Assembly: GCF_019266065.1 (NCBI RefSeq)
Contig: NZ_LPNR01000089.1
Coordinates: forward strand, 1-64,000
Reading direction: 5' to 3'
Length of the DNA stretch: 64,000 nucleotides
Origin: Nocardia sp. MH4
Lineage (GTDB): Bacteria; Actinomycetota; Actinomycetes; Mycobacteriales; Mycobacteriaceae
Shown here: positions 33,911 through 42,419 of the stretch, one piece after another
How positions within the stretch are numbered: position 1 is the stretch's first letter
Layout of the letters: every line of letters begins with the position of its first letter
The notes under the pieces: generated by a model
Told to the model about the DNA's origin: nothing
Database searches by the model: none
Seen by the model: only the letters and a program-made list of their open reading frames with translations
Position numbers and translations under genes: made by a program

Positions 33911-34816
33911 ATGGGCGTGCGTATCCGAGCCACCGGCGCCAGCAAGGCCGCCGACACACACAGCATCGTCGAGCACAGCGGGCGCGCCGCGCGGCAATGC
34001 CTGCAGCGCGCCGAGATCCGGCCCGACCAGGTGGGCGTGCTGATCAACACCGGCATCTTCCGTGACTCCAACACGGTGGAACCCGCGGTCTCCGCGCTGA
34101 TCCAGAAGGCGGCGGGCATCGGCCTCGACTACACCAGAGACGATCCGCGGACCTTCTCCTTCGACCTGATGAACGGCGCCGTCGGCGTGCTCGACGCCGT
34201 CCGGGTCGCCGGGTCGGTGCTGGCGACCGGCAGCACCGAGCACGTGCTGATCGTCGCGGGCGACACCCATCCGTCGCTCACCCGCGGCACCGCCGACGCC
34301 GCGTTCCCCTACGCGACCGCCGGCGCCGCGCTGCTGCTCGAACAGGTCGAGGGGCCGGAGGGGTTCGGGCCCGTGCACTCCGCGCGCTCGACAGGCAGTC
34401 CCGCCGAGGTCGCCTACGTCGACACCGCGACCATGGGCACGACCGGCCGCAGCCTGATGACCGTGGAACGCGACCCCGATTTCGAGGACCGGATCCTGGC
34501 CGTCGCGGACCAAGCGGCCCGCGCCGCCCTCGCCACGGCCGAGATCGACCCGGCCGGGCTGGTCTTGATCGCCTCGACGCCGACTCCGCACTTCCCGAAG
34601 CGGCTCGCCGACGCGCTCGGCATCGACCAGGACGCGGTGCGCACCCCCGACCTGACCGACGGCGACCCGCACACCGCCGCGCTGCCGCTGGCCTACGACC
34701 GCGCGGTCGCCGAGCGCTCGCTGACCGGCCGCACCCACGTGCTGTTCGTCGCGGCGGGCGCCGGTCCGGCCGCGGCCGCCACCGTGTACCGACTACCCGC
34801 GGAGACCACCGCGTGA
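33911..34816 (+). CDS. nltB: Degenerate OleA-like partner subunit (NltB/LstB-like)
   Basis: 301 residues, a thiolase-fold protein shorter than its neighbour at the N-terminus. At the nucleophile position the sequence is DLMNGAVG, aligning Ala90 with Cys124 of NltA. The Asn region reads LTDGDPHTAA, so the Asn is also replaced by Asp. Glu57 in NTVEPAVS keeps the OleA cross-subunit glutamate. It therefore cannot be acylated and is best read as the non-catalytic half of a heterodimer. It starts eight bases after nltA and overlaps nltC by GTGA. Confidence 0.8.
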   Translation: MGVRIRATGASKAADTHSIVEHSGRAARQCLQRAEIRPDQVGVLINTGIFRDSNTVEPAVSALIQKAAGIGLDYTRDDPRTFSFDLMNGAVGVLDAVRVAGSVLATGSTEHVLIVAGDTHPSLTRGTADAAFPYATAGAALLLEQVEGPEGFGPVHSARSTGSPAEVAYVDTATMGTTGRSLMTVERDPDFEDRILAVADQAARAALATAEIDPAGLVLIASTPTPHFPKRLADALGIDQDAVRTPDLTDGDPHTAALPLAYDRAVAERSLTGRTHVLFVAAGAGPAAAATVYRLPAETTA

Positions 34817-36474
34817 GGACGGCGACCTACTGGCGGACCATCGACGACTTCCGGCGCTTCGCGCAGGCGGAACCGGACCGGGCCGCGGTGATCTACCCCG
34901 ACGGGCAGACCGCCGCGGGTCTGCCCGACTACCGGCGGATCACCTACCAGGAGCTGGACCAGTGGTCGGACGCGATCGCCGAGCAGCTCCTGCGGTCCGG
35001 CGTCGGCAGTGGGACCAGGACCATCGTGCTGGTGCTGCCCAGCGCGGAGCTGTACGCGATCCTGTTCGCGCTGTTGAAGATCGGCGCGGTGCCGGTGGTG
35101 ATCGATCCGGGTATGGGCGTGCGCCGGATGGTGCACTGCCTGCGCGCGGTCGAGGCCGAGGCGTTCATCGGCATTCCGCCCGCGCATGCCCTGCGGGTGC
35201 TGTTCCCACGCAGCTTCCGTCGCGTGCGCACCACGCTGACGGTGGGACGCCGCTGGTTCTGGGGCGGCCCGACGTTGCGGGCCTGGGGCCGCAGGCCCTC
35301 GGGCACGTTGCCCGAGCGGGTGCCCGCCGCACCCGAGGACGTGCTGATCATCGGATTCACCACCGGCAGTACGGGTCCGGCCAAGGCGGTGGAGCTGACG
35401 CACGGCAATCTGGCCGCGATGGTCGAGCAGGTGCACGCCGCCCGCGGGCACACCCCGCCGGAGACCTCGCTGATCACCCTGCCGCTGGTCGGTGTGCTCG
35501 ATCTGCTGCTCGGCGCGCGCTGCGTGCTGCCGCCGCTGATCCCGAGCAAGGTCGGGTCGACCGATCCGGCGCACGTGGTGGACGCGATCGAACGTTTCGA
35601 CGTCCGAACCATGTTCGCCTCCCCCGCCCTGCTCATTCCGCTGCTCGAACATCTGCGCGCGCATCCGGCCGAACTGAGCACCCTGTCGAGCGTGTTCTCC
35701 GGCGGTGCGCCGGTCCCGGACTGGTGCGTCGCGGGGCTGCGTGAGGTGCTGAGCCCCGACGCCGAGATCTACGCGGGCTACGGCTCGACCGAGGCGCTGC
35801 CGATGTCGACCATCGAATCCAGGGAACTGCTCGATGGTCTGGTCGAGCGCGCCCACCAGGGCGACGGCACCTGTATCGGCCGCGCGGCCGATCGGGTCGA
35901 GGTGCGGCTGCTTGCGATCACCGACGACCCGGTGCCGAACTGGGACGCGGCGGCGTCGCCCGCGGGGGCGCGCGCGGTGGGCGAGATCGTCGTGACCGGC
36001 CCGAATGTCAGCACCCGCTACTACTGGCCCGCGGCGGCCAACGCGGCGGGCAAGATCGCCGACGGTGATCGCACCTGGCATCGCACCGGCGACCTGGGCT
36101 GGATCGACGAGCAGGGCCGGATCTGGTTCTGCGGACGCAAGAGTCAGCGCGTCGAGACCGCGCGGGGACCGATGTTCACCGTGCAGGTCGAGCAGGTCTT
36201 CAACGTGGTGCCCGGCGTCGCGCGGACCGCGCTCGTCGGCCTCGGCACGCGGGGGGTTCAGCGGCCGGTGCTGTGCGTGGAGCTCGAACCGGGCGCCGAT
36301 CCGGCGGCGACGCTGACCCGATTGCGCACCCGCGCCGTCGAATTCGAGGTCACCGCGCCGGTCACCGAATTCCTCGTCCATCCCCGCTTCCCGGTCGACA
36401 TCCGGCACAACGCGAAGATCGGCCGCGAGGAACTCGCGCGGTGGGCGGCGAAGAAACTGGAGGCACGACGATGA
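34813..36474 (+). CDS. nltC: OleC-like adenylate-forming beta-lactone synthetase (NltC-like)
   Basis: 553 residues. It has the adenylate-forming P-loop FTTGSTGPAK (182-191), the A5 motif YAGYGSTEALPMS, the A7 motif HRTGDLGWID and a FCGRKSQRVET hinge. The STGPAKAVELTHGN and RYYWPAAAN features resemble OleC rather than ordinary FadD. OleC/NltC adenylate a beta-hydroxy acid so that the hydroxyl closes a beta-lactone with loss of AMP. GTG 34813 overlaps the nltB stop; the next gene overlaps by ATGA. Confidence 0.82.
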   Translation: MRTATYWRTIDDFRRFAQAEPDRAAVIYPDGQTAAGLPDYRRITYQELDQWSDAIAEQLLRSGVGSGTRTIVLVLPSAELYAILFALLKIGAVPVVIDPGMGVRRMVHCLRAVEAEAFIGIPPAHALRVLFPRSFRRVRTTLTVGRRWFWGGPTLRAWGRRPSGTLPERVPAAPEDVLIIGFTTGSTGPAKAVELTHGNLAAMVEQVHAARGHTPPETSLITLPLVGVLDLLLGARCVLPPLIPSKVGSTDPAHVVDAIERFDVRTMFASPALLIPLLEHLRAHPAELSTLSSVFSGGAPVPDWCVAGLREVLSPDAEIYAGYGSTEALPMSTIESRELLDGLVERAHQGDGTCIGRAADRVEVRLLAITDDPVPNWDAAASPAGARAVGEIVVTGPNVSTRYYWPAAANAAGKIADGDRTWHRTGDLGWIDEQGRIWFCGRKSQRVETARGPMFTVQVEQVFNVVPGVARTALVGLGTRGVQRPVLCVELEPGADPAATLTRLRTRAVEFEVTAPVTEFLVHPRFPVDIRHNAKIGREELARWAAKKLEARR

Positions 36475-37514
36475 AGGTTCTGGTCACCGGCGCGTCCGGG
36501 TTCCTCGGCGGCGCGCTCGTGCGCGCGCTGGTCGCCGACGGCGTCCACGACGTGTCGATCCTGGTGCGGCCCACCAGCGTGCTCGACGACCTCGGGTCCG
36601 CGCGGGACCGGGTCGCCGTCGTCTACGGCGACCTCGCCGATCCGGCGTCGCTGGCGGCCGCCACCTCAGGCATGGACGTCGTGGTGCACAGCGCGGCCAG
36701 AGTCGACGAACGCGGCACCAGGGCCCGCTTCTGGGCGGAGAACGTGGCCGCCACCGAGACACTGCTCGACGCGGCCCGCGACAGCGGCGCGTCCCGATTC
36801 GTCTTCGTGTCGAGTCCGAGCGCGCTCATGGACCGGGACGGCGGCGATCAGGTCGACGTCGACGAATCACTGCCCTATCCACACCGCTACCTGAACTTCT
36901 ACTCCGAGACCAAGGCCGCCGCCGAGCGGACCGTGCTCGCCGCGAACACCGACACCTTCACCACCGTCGCCCTGCGTCCACGGGCGATCTGGGGCGCGGG
37001 CGATCGTTCGGGGCCGATCGTGCGGCTGCTCGGCCGGACCGCGACCGGGTCGCTGCCCGATCTGTCCTACGGCCGCACGATCGAAGCCTCGCTGTGTCAC
37101 GTGGACAACATCGTGCACGCGTGCCGGCTCGCGCTCACGGCGCAATCCGTCGGCGGCAAGGCGTATTTCGTCGCCGACGCCGAGAAGACCGACGTGTGGG
37201 CGTTCCTCGGCGCGGTCGCCTCCCGGCTGGGCTACGCACCGCCGTCGCGCAGACCGAATCGCCGTGTTCTCACCGCCGTCGTGGCCGCCGTCGAGACCGT
37301 GTGGCGGATTCCCGCCGTGGCGCAGCGCTGGTCGCCGCCGCTGTCGCGCTACGCCGTCGCGCTGATGACGCGCAGCGCCACCTACGACACCGGCGCCGCC
37401 CGCCGCGATCTCGGCTATGCGCCGGTCACCGATCGCGATACCGGACTGACCGAATTCCTCACCTGGCTCGACGCCGCGGGCGGCATCGAGACTCTCACCA
37501 GGGACCTGCGGTAG
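36471..37514 (+). CDS. nltD: OleD-like NAD(P)-dependent beta-ketoacid reductase (NltD-like)
   Basis: 347 residues, extended SDR / 3-beta-HSD-like. The Rossmann motif GASGFLG is at 7-13 and the catalytic YSETK at 144-148, with Ser114/115 in VFVSSPSA. It would reduce the beta-keto acid from NltAB to the beta-hydroxy acid used by NltC. ATG overlaps the nltC stop. It is 347 residues, near the 330-350 of OleD. A hydrophobic stretch at about 265-280 may anchor it to the membrane. Confidence 0.82.
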   Translation: MKVLVTGASGFLGGALVRALVADGVHDVSILVRPTSVLDDLGSARDRVAVVYGDLADPASLAAATSGMDVVVHSAARVDERGTRARFWAENVAATETLLDAARDSGASRFVFVSSPSALMDRDGGDQVDVDESLPYPHRYLNFYSETKAAAERTVLAANTDTFTTVALRPRAIWGAGDRSGPIVRLLGRTATGSLPDLSYGRTIEASLCHVDNIVHACRLALTAQSVGGKAYFVADAEKTDVWAFLGAVASRLGYAPPSRRPNRRVLTAVVAAVETVWRIPAVAQRWSPPLSRYAVALMTRSATYDTGAARRDLGYAPVTDRDTGLTEFLTWLDAAGGIETLTRDLR

Positions 37515-37545
37515 TCACCGCACGACCGACCCACCGGAGGCAATC

Positions 37546-38751
37546 ATGAACGGCAGCAGCACCTTCCGCCGCCCGATTTCGACGACCGAGCGCATGTACT
37601 TCCCCATGCGCGACCTCGCGCCGCCGTTTCTCATGCAGCTGGTCGTCCCCGGCGACGGCGATCTCGACCCTGACCGGCTGCGCCGCGCGGTCGCCGTGGC
37701 CGCCACAGTGACCCCCGGCGCACGATTGGTGCGTCGCGGCGCCGAGTGGGTCGACGCGGGCATCGCGCCCGCCGTCCGGGTGGTGCCGGGTCACGTGCTG
37801 CACGAGACCACGCTCGAGGCCGATCCGGTGCTCGCCAGCCCGATCGGACCGACGCCGGAAACCACCGTCGAGGTGCTGCTGCTGACGGGCGCGCCGGTGA
37901 CGCTGGTCTTCCGGGTCTTCCACGGCGTGATGGACGGCATGGGCATGGTGCTGTGGGTGACCAATGTCCTGCGCGCGCTGCGCGGGCAGGACCCGATCCC
38001 CCAGCTCGACCCGGTGGCCGATCAGGAGCTCGTGGACCGGGTCGGGGCGCCCGGCAAGCCCGCCGCGATGGTGCCGCGCTATCGCAGCGCGACGGGCCGG
38101 GCCAGGCAGCGCCGTGGCGTCGCCCGGCATCTGTTGCGGCACCGGCGCATCGACGCGGCGGGCCCCGGTGCGCTGGCCAGGGTCTGCGCGCTGCTGGCCG
38201 CCGAGACACCGGGGACCTCGCGCATCATGATGCCGGTGGACCTGCGCAGGCACGACCCGGCGCTGCGCTCGACCGCCAATCTGGCCCTGCCGCTGTTCCT
38301 CGACATCGAGTCCGGACGCGACTGGACGTGGGTCAAGGAGCAGATCAAGACCGGTCTGCGCGAACGGCGCGAACTGAACCAGCTGGCGAACACCCGCATC
38401 ACCCTGGTGCCCGACCCGGTCAATCGCGGTGTCCTGCACACGACGAACTGGCTCGGCGCCCGCTGGGGCCGGAATCTGGCCTCGGCCACCGTGTCCCACA
38501 TGGGCCGCTTCACCGCCGACGAGCTCGCCGTGCCAGGTTTCCGGCCGACGGGGCTGTACGTGCTGCCCCAGCACAGCGTCGCGATGCCGCTGCTGTTCGG
38601 GCTCACCGAATTCGACGGCCACACCGATCTGACGGTGTCGGCGCGCAACGGCGACGGCGTCGAGGCCCGGCTCGAGGCGCTGCTCGACCGGATCGTGGCG
38701 ATGCTCGAGACCGAACTGGCCGCGCGTCCCTCGGTGGACCGGCCGCTGTGA
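37546..38751 (+). CDS. Condensation-superfamily acyltransferase (PapA-like)
   Basis: 401 residues with GGAGG before ATG 37546. The acyltransferase motif HxxxDG is present as H126-GVM-D130-G131; the first His of the full HHxxxDG is Phe125 here. It lies 31 bases after nltD and its stop overlaps the MMPL start by GTGA. PapA-type enzymes esterify hydroxylated lipids, and the PapA-MmpL pairing is well known in mycobacterial lipid export. It may acylate a hydroxyl on the beta-lactone product or its precursor; that is inference. Confidence 0.85.
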   Translation: MNGSSTFRRPISTTERMYFPMRDLAPPFLMQLVVPGDGDLDPDRLRRAVAVAATVTPGARLVRRGAEWVDAGIAPAVRVVPGHVLHETTLEADPVLASPIGPTPETTVEVLLLTGAPVTLVFRVFHGVMDGMGMVLWVTNVLRALRGQDPIPQLDPVADQELVDRVGAPGKPAAMVPRYRSATGRARQRRGVARHLLRHRRIDAAGPGALARVCALLAAETPGTSRIMMPVDLRRHDPALRSTANLALPLFLDIESGRDWTWVKEQIKTGLRERRELNQLANTRITLVPDPVNRGVLHTTNWLGARWGRNLASATVSHMGRFTADELAVPGFRPTGLYVLPQHSVAMPLLFGLTEFDGHTDLTVSARNGDGVEARLEALLDRIVAMLETELAARPSVDRPL

Positions 38752-40928
38752 CGGCGCTGGTTCGCCTGGTCATCGCCCGGCCGCGCGCGGTGCTGGCGGT
38801 GATCGTGGCGGTCGTCGGGTTGTGCGCGGCCTTCGGCGCCGATGTCACCCAGCGGCTCAGCGCGGGTGGGTTCGCCGATCAGGGCAGTGAGTCGGCGCTG
38901 GTCGATCGGGCGGTCACCGAGCATTTCGGACCGCAGAGTCCCGACGTGATCGCGCTCTACACCGTGCCCGCGGGCCGCACCGTCGACGAGATCGGCCCGC
39001 AGATCACCGCGGCGCTGGACCGAATCGATCCGGCCCTGCTCGCGCGACCGGCGCAGAGCTACTGGAACACCGCCGCGCCGCTGCGGAACTTCCTGATCTC
39101 GCCGGATCGCCGGCAGGCCGTGGCGGCGGTGTTCACCGCCGGTGACGACACCGCGCGCATCGCCGCCTATCCCGCGATCGCCGACGCGCTGCGCGTGCCC
39201 GGCGTCGACACCCGGCTCTCCGGCTACAGCGCGCTCAATTCCGAGATCGTCGCGCGCTCGCAGCGCGATCTCGTGGTGGCGGAGTCGATTTCGCTGCCGC
39301 TGACACTGCTGATCCTGGTGCTGGTCTTCGGTGGACTGCTCGCCGGCGCGCTGCCCGTGCTGGTGGGGGCGCTCGCGGTAGCCGGGTCCCTGGGGGTGAT
39401 CCGGCTGCTCACCGAGACCACGGAGGTCACCACCTTCGCGGTGAACATCGCCTCGCTGCTCGGCCTCGGCATGGCCATCGACTACGGCCTGTTCCTGGTC
39501 AACCGGTTTCGCGAGGAATACGCCGAGAGCCGGGACGTGCCAGCGGCCATCGCCCGCACCTACGCGACCGCCGGGCGCACCGTCGCCCTGTCGGCGCTGC
39601 TGCTGATGTGTGCGTTCGCGGGCACTTTTGTGTTCCCGCAGCCGGTGCTGCGATCGCTGGGCATCGGCTCCATCGCGGCGGTGGCCCTGGCCGCCGGACT
39701 CTCGTCGACCGTCCTGCCCGCCCTGCTGGCGCTGTTCGGCACCCGCATCGGACGAGCGAGGTCGACCACCCGCACCGAGCACTTCTGGACCAGGGTGGTC
39801 GACGCCGTGCTGCGCAGGCCCGGGGTCGTCACGGTCGTCGTCGGCGCGATCCTGCTCGCCCTGGCCGCACCGCTGACCGGCATCCGGCTCGGCGATATCG
39901 ACCATCGCGCCCTGCCACCCGACAGCGAGATGCGCCGCACGGTAGAAGAGCTCACTACGACCTTCCCGGCCGCCGCGAGTGGCGCGACCGTGCTGATCCA
40001 CGGGCTCGACGGTCCACCGCAGACGGCCGCGATCACCGCGGTGCTCACCGATGTCGACGCGATCGCGGGCGTGCGCGATGTGGTGCAGGTGGGGCGCGCC
40101 GACGATGTCGTCGTCCTGCACGCCTTCCTCACCGCCGCCGACCGCAGCGAGGACGCCACCGCCGCCGTCCAGGCCATCCGGGCACTGGCCCCACCGCCGG
40201 GAACGACGCTGGCTGTGGGCGGCGACACCGCCGCGACCGTGGACACGGTCGACTCGACGGTGCGGCGCATGCCGCTCATGATCGCGGTGATGGTGCTGGC
40301 CACCATGGTGCTGCTCACCGTCGCGTTCCGCTCGATCATGTTGCCGCTCAAAGCCGTCGCGATGGCGTTCCTCAGCCTGGCCGCCACCTTCGGCGTGCTG
40401 ACGATGATCTTCTACCACGGGCATCTCGCGGGTCCGCTCGGCATCACCGCCGGGCCGATCCCGGCGGGCATGCTGGTGCTGATCATCGCGGTCGTGTTCG
40501 GGTTGTCGACCGACTACGAGGTGTTCCTGCTCTCCCGCATGGCCGAGGCGCACCGCGCGGGCGCCGACACCACCACCGCCGTGCGGGTCGGCACGGTCAA
40601 GACCGCGCGCGTCATCACCGCCGCCGCCGTCCTGCTCGTCCTCGTCACCGGTGCGTTCGCCCTCTCCCCGTTGACTCCCATGCGCTTCCTCGGCCTCGGC
40701 ATGATCATCGCCCTGGTCCTGGACGCCACGCTGGTCCGCATGCTGCTCGTCCCCGCCCTCGTACGGTTGATGGGAGAAGCCAACTGGTGGCTGCCCTGGC
40801 GGCCGCGGCTGGTCCGGATGCGCACCGGCAGGTCTCGGAGAGCACCATGGACCCGGCAGCCCGACTCCCGAACGAAGGACGACGCCGATGATCGTGACAA
40901 CCCGCGAGAGGTGGCAGTCGGCCGGTGA
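38748..40928 (+). CDS. MMPL-family (RND) transporter
   Basis: 726 residues. About 11-12 transmembrane helices with two large extracytoplasmic loops. Both proton-relay Asp-Tyr pairs are present: GLGMAIDYGLF in the first half and FGLSTDYEVFLLSR in the second. It is in the size range of smaller MmpL proteins (no long cytoplasmic tail). Coupled to the PapA-like gene by GTGA overlap. Its 3' end overlaps the DUF985 cupin by 41 bases; the last 25 residues are polar and Arg-rich. Likely exports the lipid product of the operon. Confidence 0.92.
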   Translation: MTALVRLVIARPRAVLAVIVAVVGLCAAFGADVTQRLSAGGFADQGSESALVDRAVTEHFGPQSPDVIALYTVPAGRTVDEIGPQITAALDRIDPALLARPAQSYWNTAAPLRNFLISPDRRQAVAAVFTAGDDTARIAAYPAIADALRVPGVDTRLSGYSALNSEIVARSQRDLVVAESISLPLTLLILVLVFGGLLAGALPVLVGALAVAGSLGVIRLLTETTEVTTFAVNIASLLGLGMAIDYGLFLVNRFREEYAESRDVPAAIARTYATAGRTVALSALLLMCAFAGTFVFPQPVLRSLGIGSIAAVALAAGLSSTVLPALLALFGTRIGRARSTTRTEHFWTRVVDAVLRRPGVVTVVVGAILLALAAPLTGIRLGDIDHRALPPDSEMRRTVEELTTTFPAAASGATVLIHGLDGPPQTAAITAVLTDVDAIAGVRDVVQVGRADDVVVLHAFLTAADRSEDATAAVQAIRALAPPPGTTLAVGGDTAATVDTVDSTVRRMPLMIAVMVLATMVLLTVAFRSIMLPLKAVAMAFLSLAATFGVLTMIFYHGHLAGPLGITAGPIPAGMLVLIIAVVFGLSTDYEVFLLSRMAEAHRAGADTTTAVRVGTVKTARVITAAAVLLVLVTGAFALSPLTPMRFLGLGMIIALVLDATLVRMLLVPALVRLMGEANWWLPWRPRLVRMRTGRSRRAPWTRQPDSRTKDDADDRDNPREVAVGR

Positions 40929-41556
40929 CCGGCTGCGGATCGGCGCGGAGGTAGTCCACGCCGAGGACGACGAGGCCGCACTGCGCGTTGCCGACGACCT
41001 GCCCGCGACGGCCCAGGTGCTGGCGTTGACCACGCCCGAGCTCGGCACGACCGTCGAGAGTGTGCCGGTCGACGCCGTCGAGGAGGTCCGGTGGATGCGA
41101 CGCGGACCGGACGGACGCCACACCCAGGTGCTGCGGCAGCCGTCGACGGCGGCGACACTGGACCTGCGACCGCATCCCGAAGGCGGCTGGTATCGCGAGA
41201 CCTGGCGCAGCGAGCACACTTTCACGCCCGACGGTTATCCGGGCACGCGGGCCGCGGCGACCGGGATCCTGTTCCTGCTGCCGCCCGGCGAACAGTCGAT
41301 CTGGCATGCGGTGCGTTCCGCCGAGGTGTGGTTGTGGCATCGGGGCGGGCCGCTCGAGCTCGATCTGGGTGGTGACGGCGATCGGCCGGGTACCGCGACG
41401 ACGGTGACGCTGGGGCCGTTGATCGAAGCCGGTCAGCGCGTGCAGTACGTGGTTCCGGCGGGCCACTGGCAGGCCGCGCGGCCCGCCGGCGGTGAGGAGG
41501 TCCTGGTGAGCTGCCTGGTCGCGCCGGGCTTCGACTTCGCGGACTTCCGCAGCTGA
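40888..41556 (+). CDS. DUF985 cupin-fold protein with extra N-terminal segment
   Basis: 222 residues. The DUF985 cupin begins near residue 90 with LRPHPEGGWYRETWRS and continues to GHWQAARPAGGEEVLVSCLVAPGFDFADF, a near-diagnostic C-terminal run. The first 85 residues are an extra domain of unknown kind. AAGGACGACGCCG precedes ATG 40888, which lies inside the MMPL gene, so translation is probably coupled. Function unknown; some relatives bind small molecules. Last gene of the 32853-41556 operon. Confidence 0.88.
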   Translation: MIVTTRERWQSAGDRLRIGAEVVHAEDDEAALRVADDLPATAQVLALTTPELGTTVESVPVDAVEEVRWMRRGPDGRHTQVLRQPSTAATLDLRPHPEGGWYRETWRSEHTFTPDGYPGTRAAATGILFLLPPGEQSIWHAVRSAEVWLWHRGGPLELDLGGDGDRPGTATTVTLGPLIEAGQRVQYVVPAGHWQAARPAGGEEVLVSCLVAPGFDFADFRS

Positions 41557-41560
41557 GGAT

Positions 41561-42289
41561 CTACTCCGTCAGCAGTTGCGGGAGGTGGTCGAGGGTGTCG
41601 ATGACGTGGATGCCGTCGCGGATCACGGTGCCGGAGCGAATGTTCGCGCGATCGAGCCAGCAGGAGCGCAGGCCCGCCTCGTGGGCGCCGACGGCATCGA
41701 CGAGGTACTTGTCGCCGACGAACGCGACCTCGCGCGGTGCGAGCCCGAGCAGCGCGCAGCCGGCGAGGAAGATGCTGGGTTCCGGCTTCGCCGCACCGTG
41801 TTCCTCGCTGCACACCACCCGGTCACCGAAGTAGTCCAGCAGCCCGACGGCCGCGAGCTTGCGCCGCTGCTGGGGCACCGCGGCGTTCGAGACGATGCCG
41901 AGGCGATACCCGGGCGCGAGGTGCCGCAAGACCGGCTCCGCGTCCGGGAACGCCGACCAGGCGGCCCGGCGACGCGCCGCGTATCCGGTGAACCAGGCGG
42001 CCGCCTCCGGGTCGGGCACCGCCGACGGCGCGACGCCGCGCAGACGGGAGACGAACGTGCGAGCGCGGGAGAGCTGCTGCTGGGCAAACGTGAGCTCACC
42101 GACGACGAAGCGGTGGTATTCGACCTCGGTGATCTCCCGCCACAGCGTCACCGCCGCCGCGGGATCGGCGAAACGGTCGAGCAGTCCGTCCGCCCGCAGG
42201 TGCGCGAGGAGACCGGCCGCTTCCGAGGACGAGTAGTCGAACAGGGTGTCGTCGACGTCGAAGAGCACACCTCGGATCGGCACGGACAT
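41561..42289 (-). CDS. HAD-superfamily hydrolase
   Basis: 242 residues from ATG 42289 behind AAAGGG. Motif I DVDDTLFD (11-18), motif II in GIVSNAA, Lys in AKPEPSIF, and motif IV GDKYLVDAVGAHEAG are all present, so it should be active. The cap is of the C1 type, like YjjG/phosphoglycolate phosphatase-like proteins. Substrate unknown. Its stop is five bases from that of the convergent cupin gene. Confidence 0.94.
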   Translation of the reverse strand: MSVPIRGVLFDVDDTLFDYSSSEAAGLLAHLRADGLLDRFADPAAAVTLWREITEVEYHRFVVGELTFAQQQLSRARTFVSRLRGVAPSAVPDPEAAAWFTGYAARRRAAWSAFPDAEPVLRHLAPGYRLGIVSNAAVPQQRRKLAAVGLLDYFGDRVVCSEEHGAAKPEPSIFLAGCALLGLAPREVAFVGDKYLVDAVGAHEAGLRSCWLDRANIRSGTVIRDGIHVIDTLDHLPQLLTE

Positions 42290-42419
42290 CCCTTTCTCGG
42301 TTCCGACGCTCCCCCGGCGTCGCCTCCCTCGAGCATCGCACACGCCGATCGCGACGACAGTGCCGTCTCCGCTGCCGTCGCCGCGCCCGCGATCCCGGCC
42401 GCCGCCGCGCCGCCGTCCG

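Noticed and set aside
38079-41225. 1048-residue open frame on the minus strand
   Set aside because: It is a shadow of the acyltransferase, MMPL and cupin genes on the plus strand; the composition is Arg/His/Gln/Gly-rich low complexity, typical of antisense reading in GC-rich DNA.
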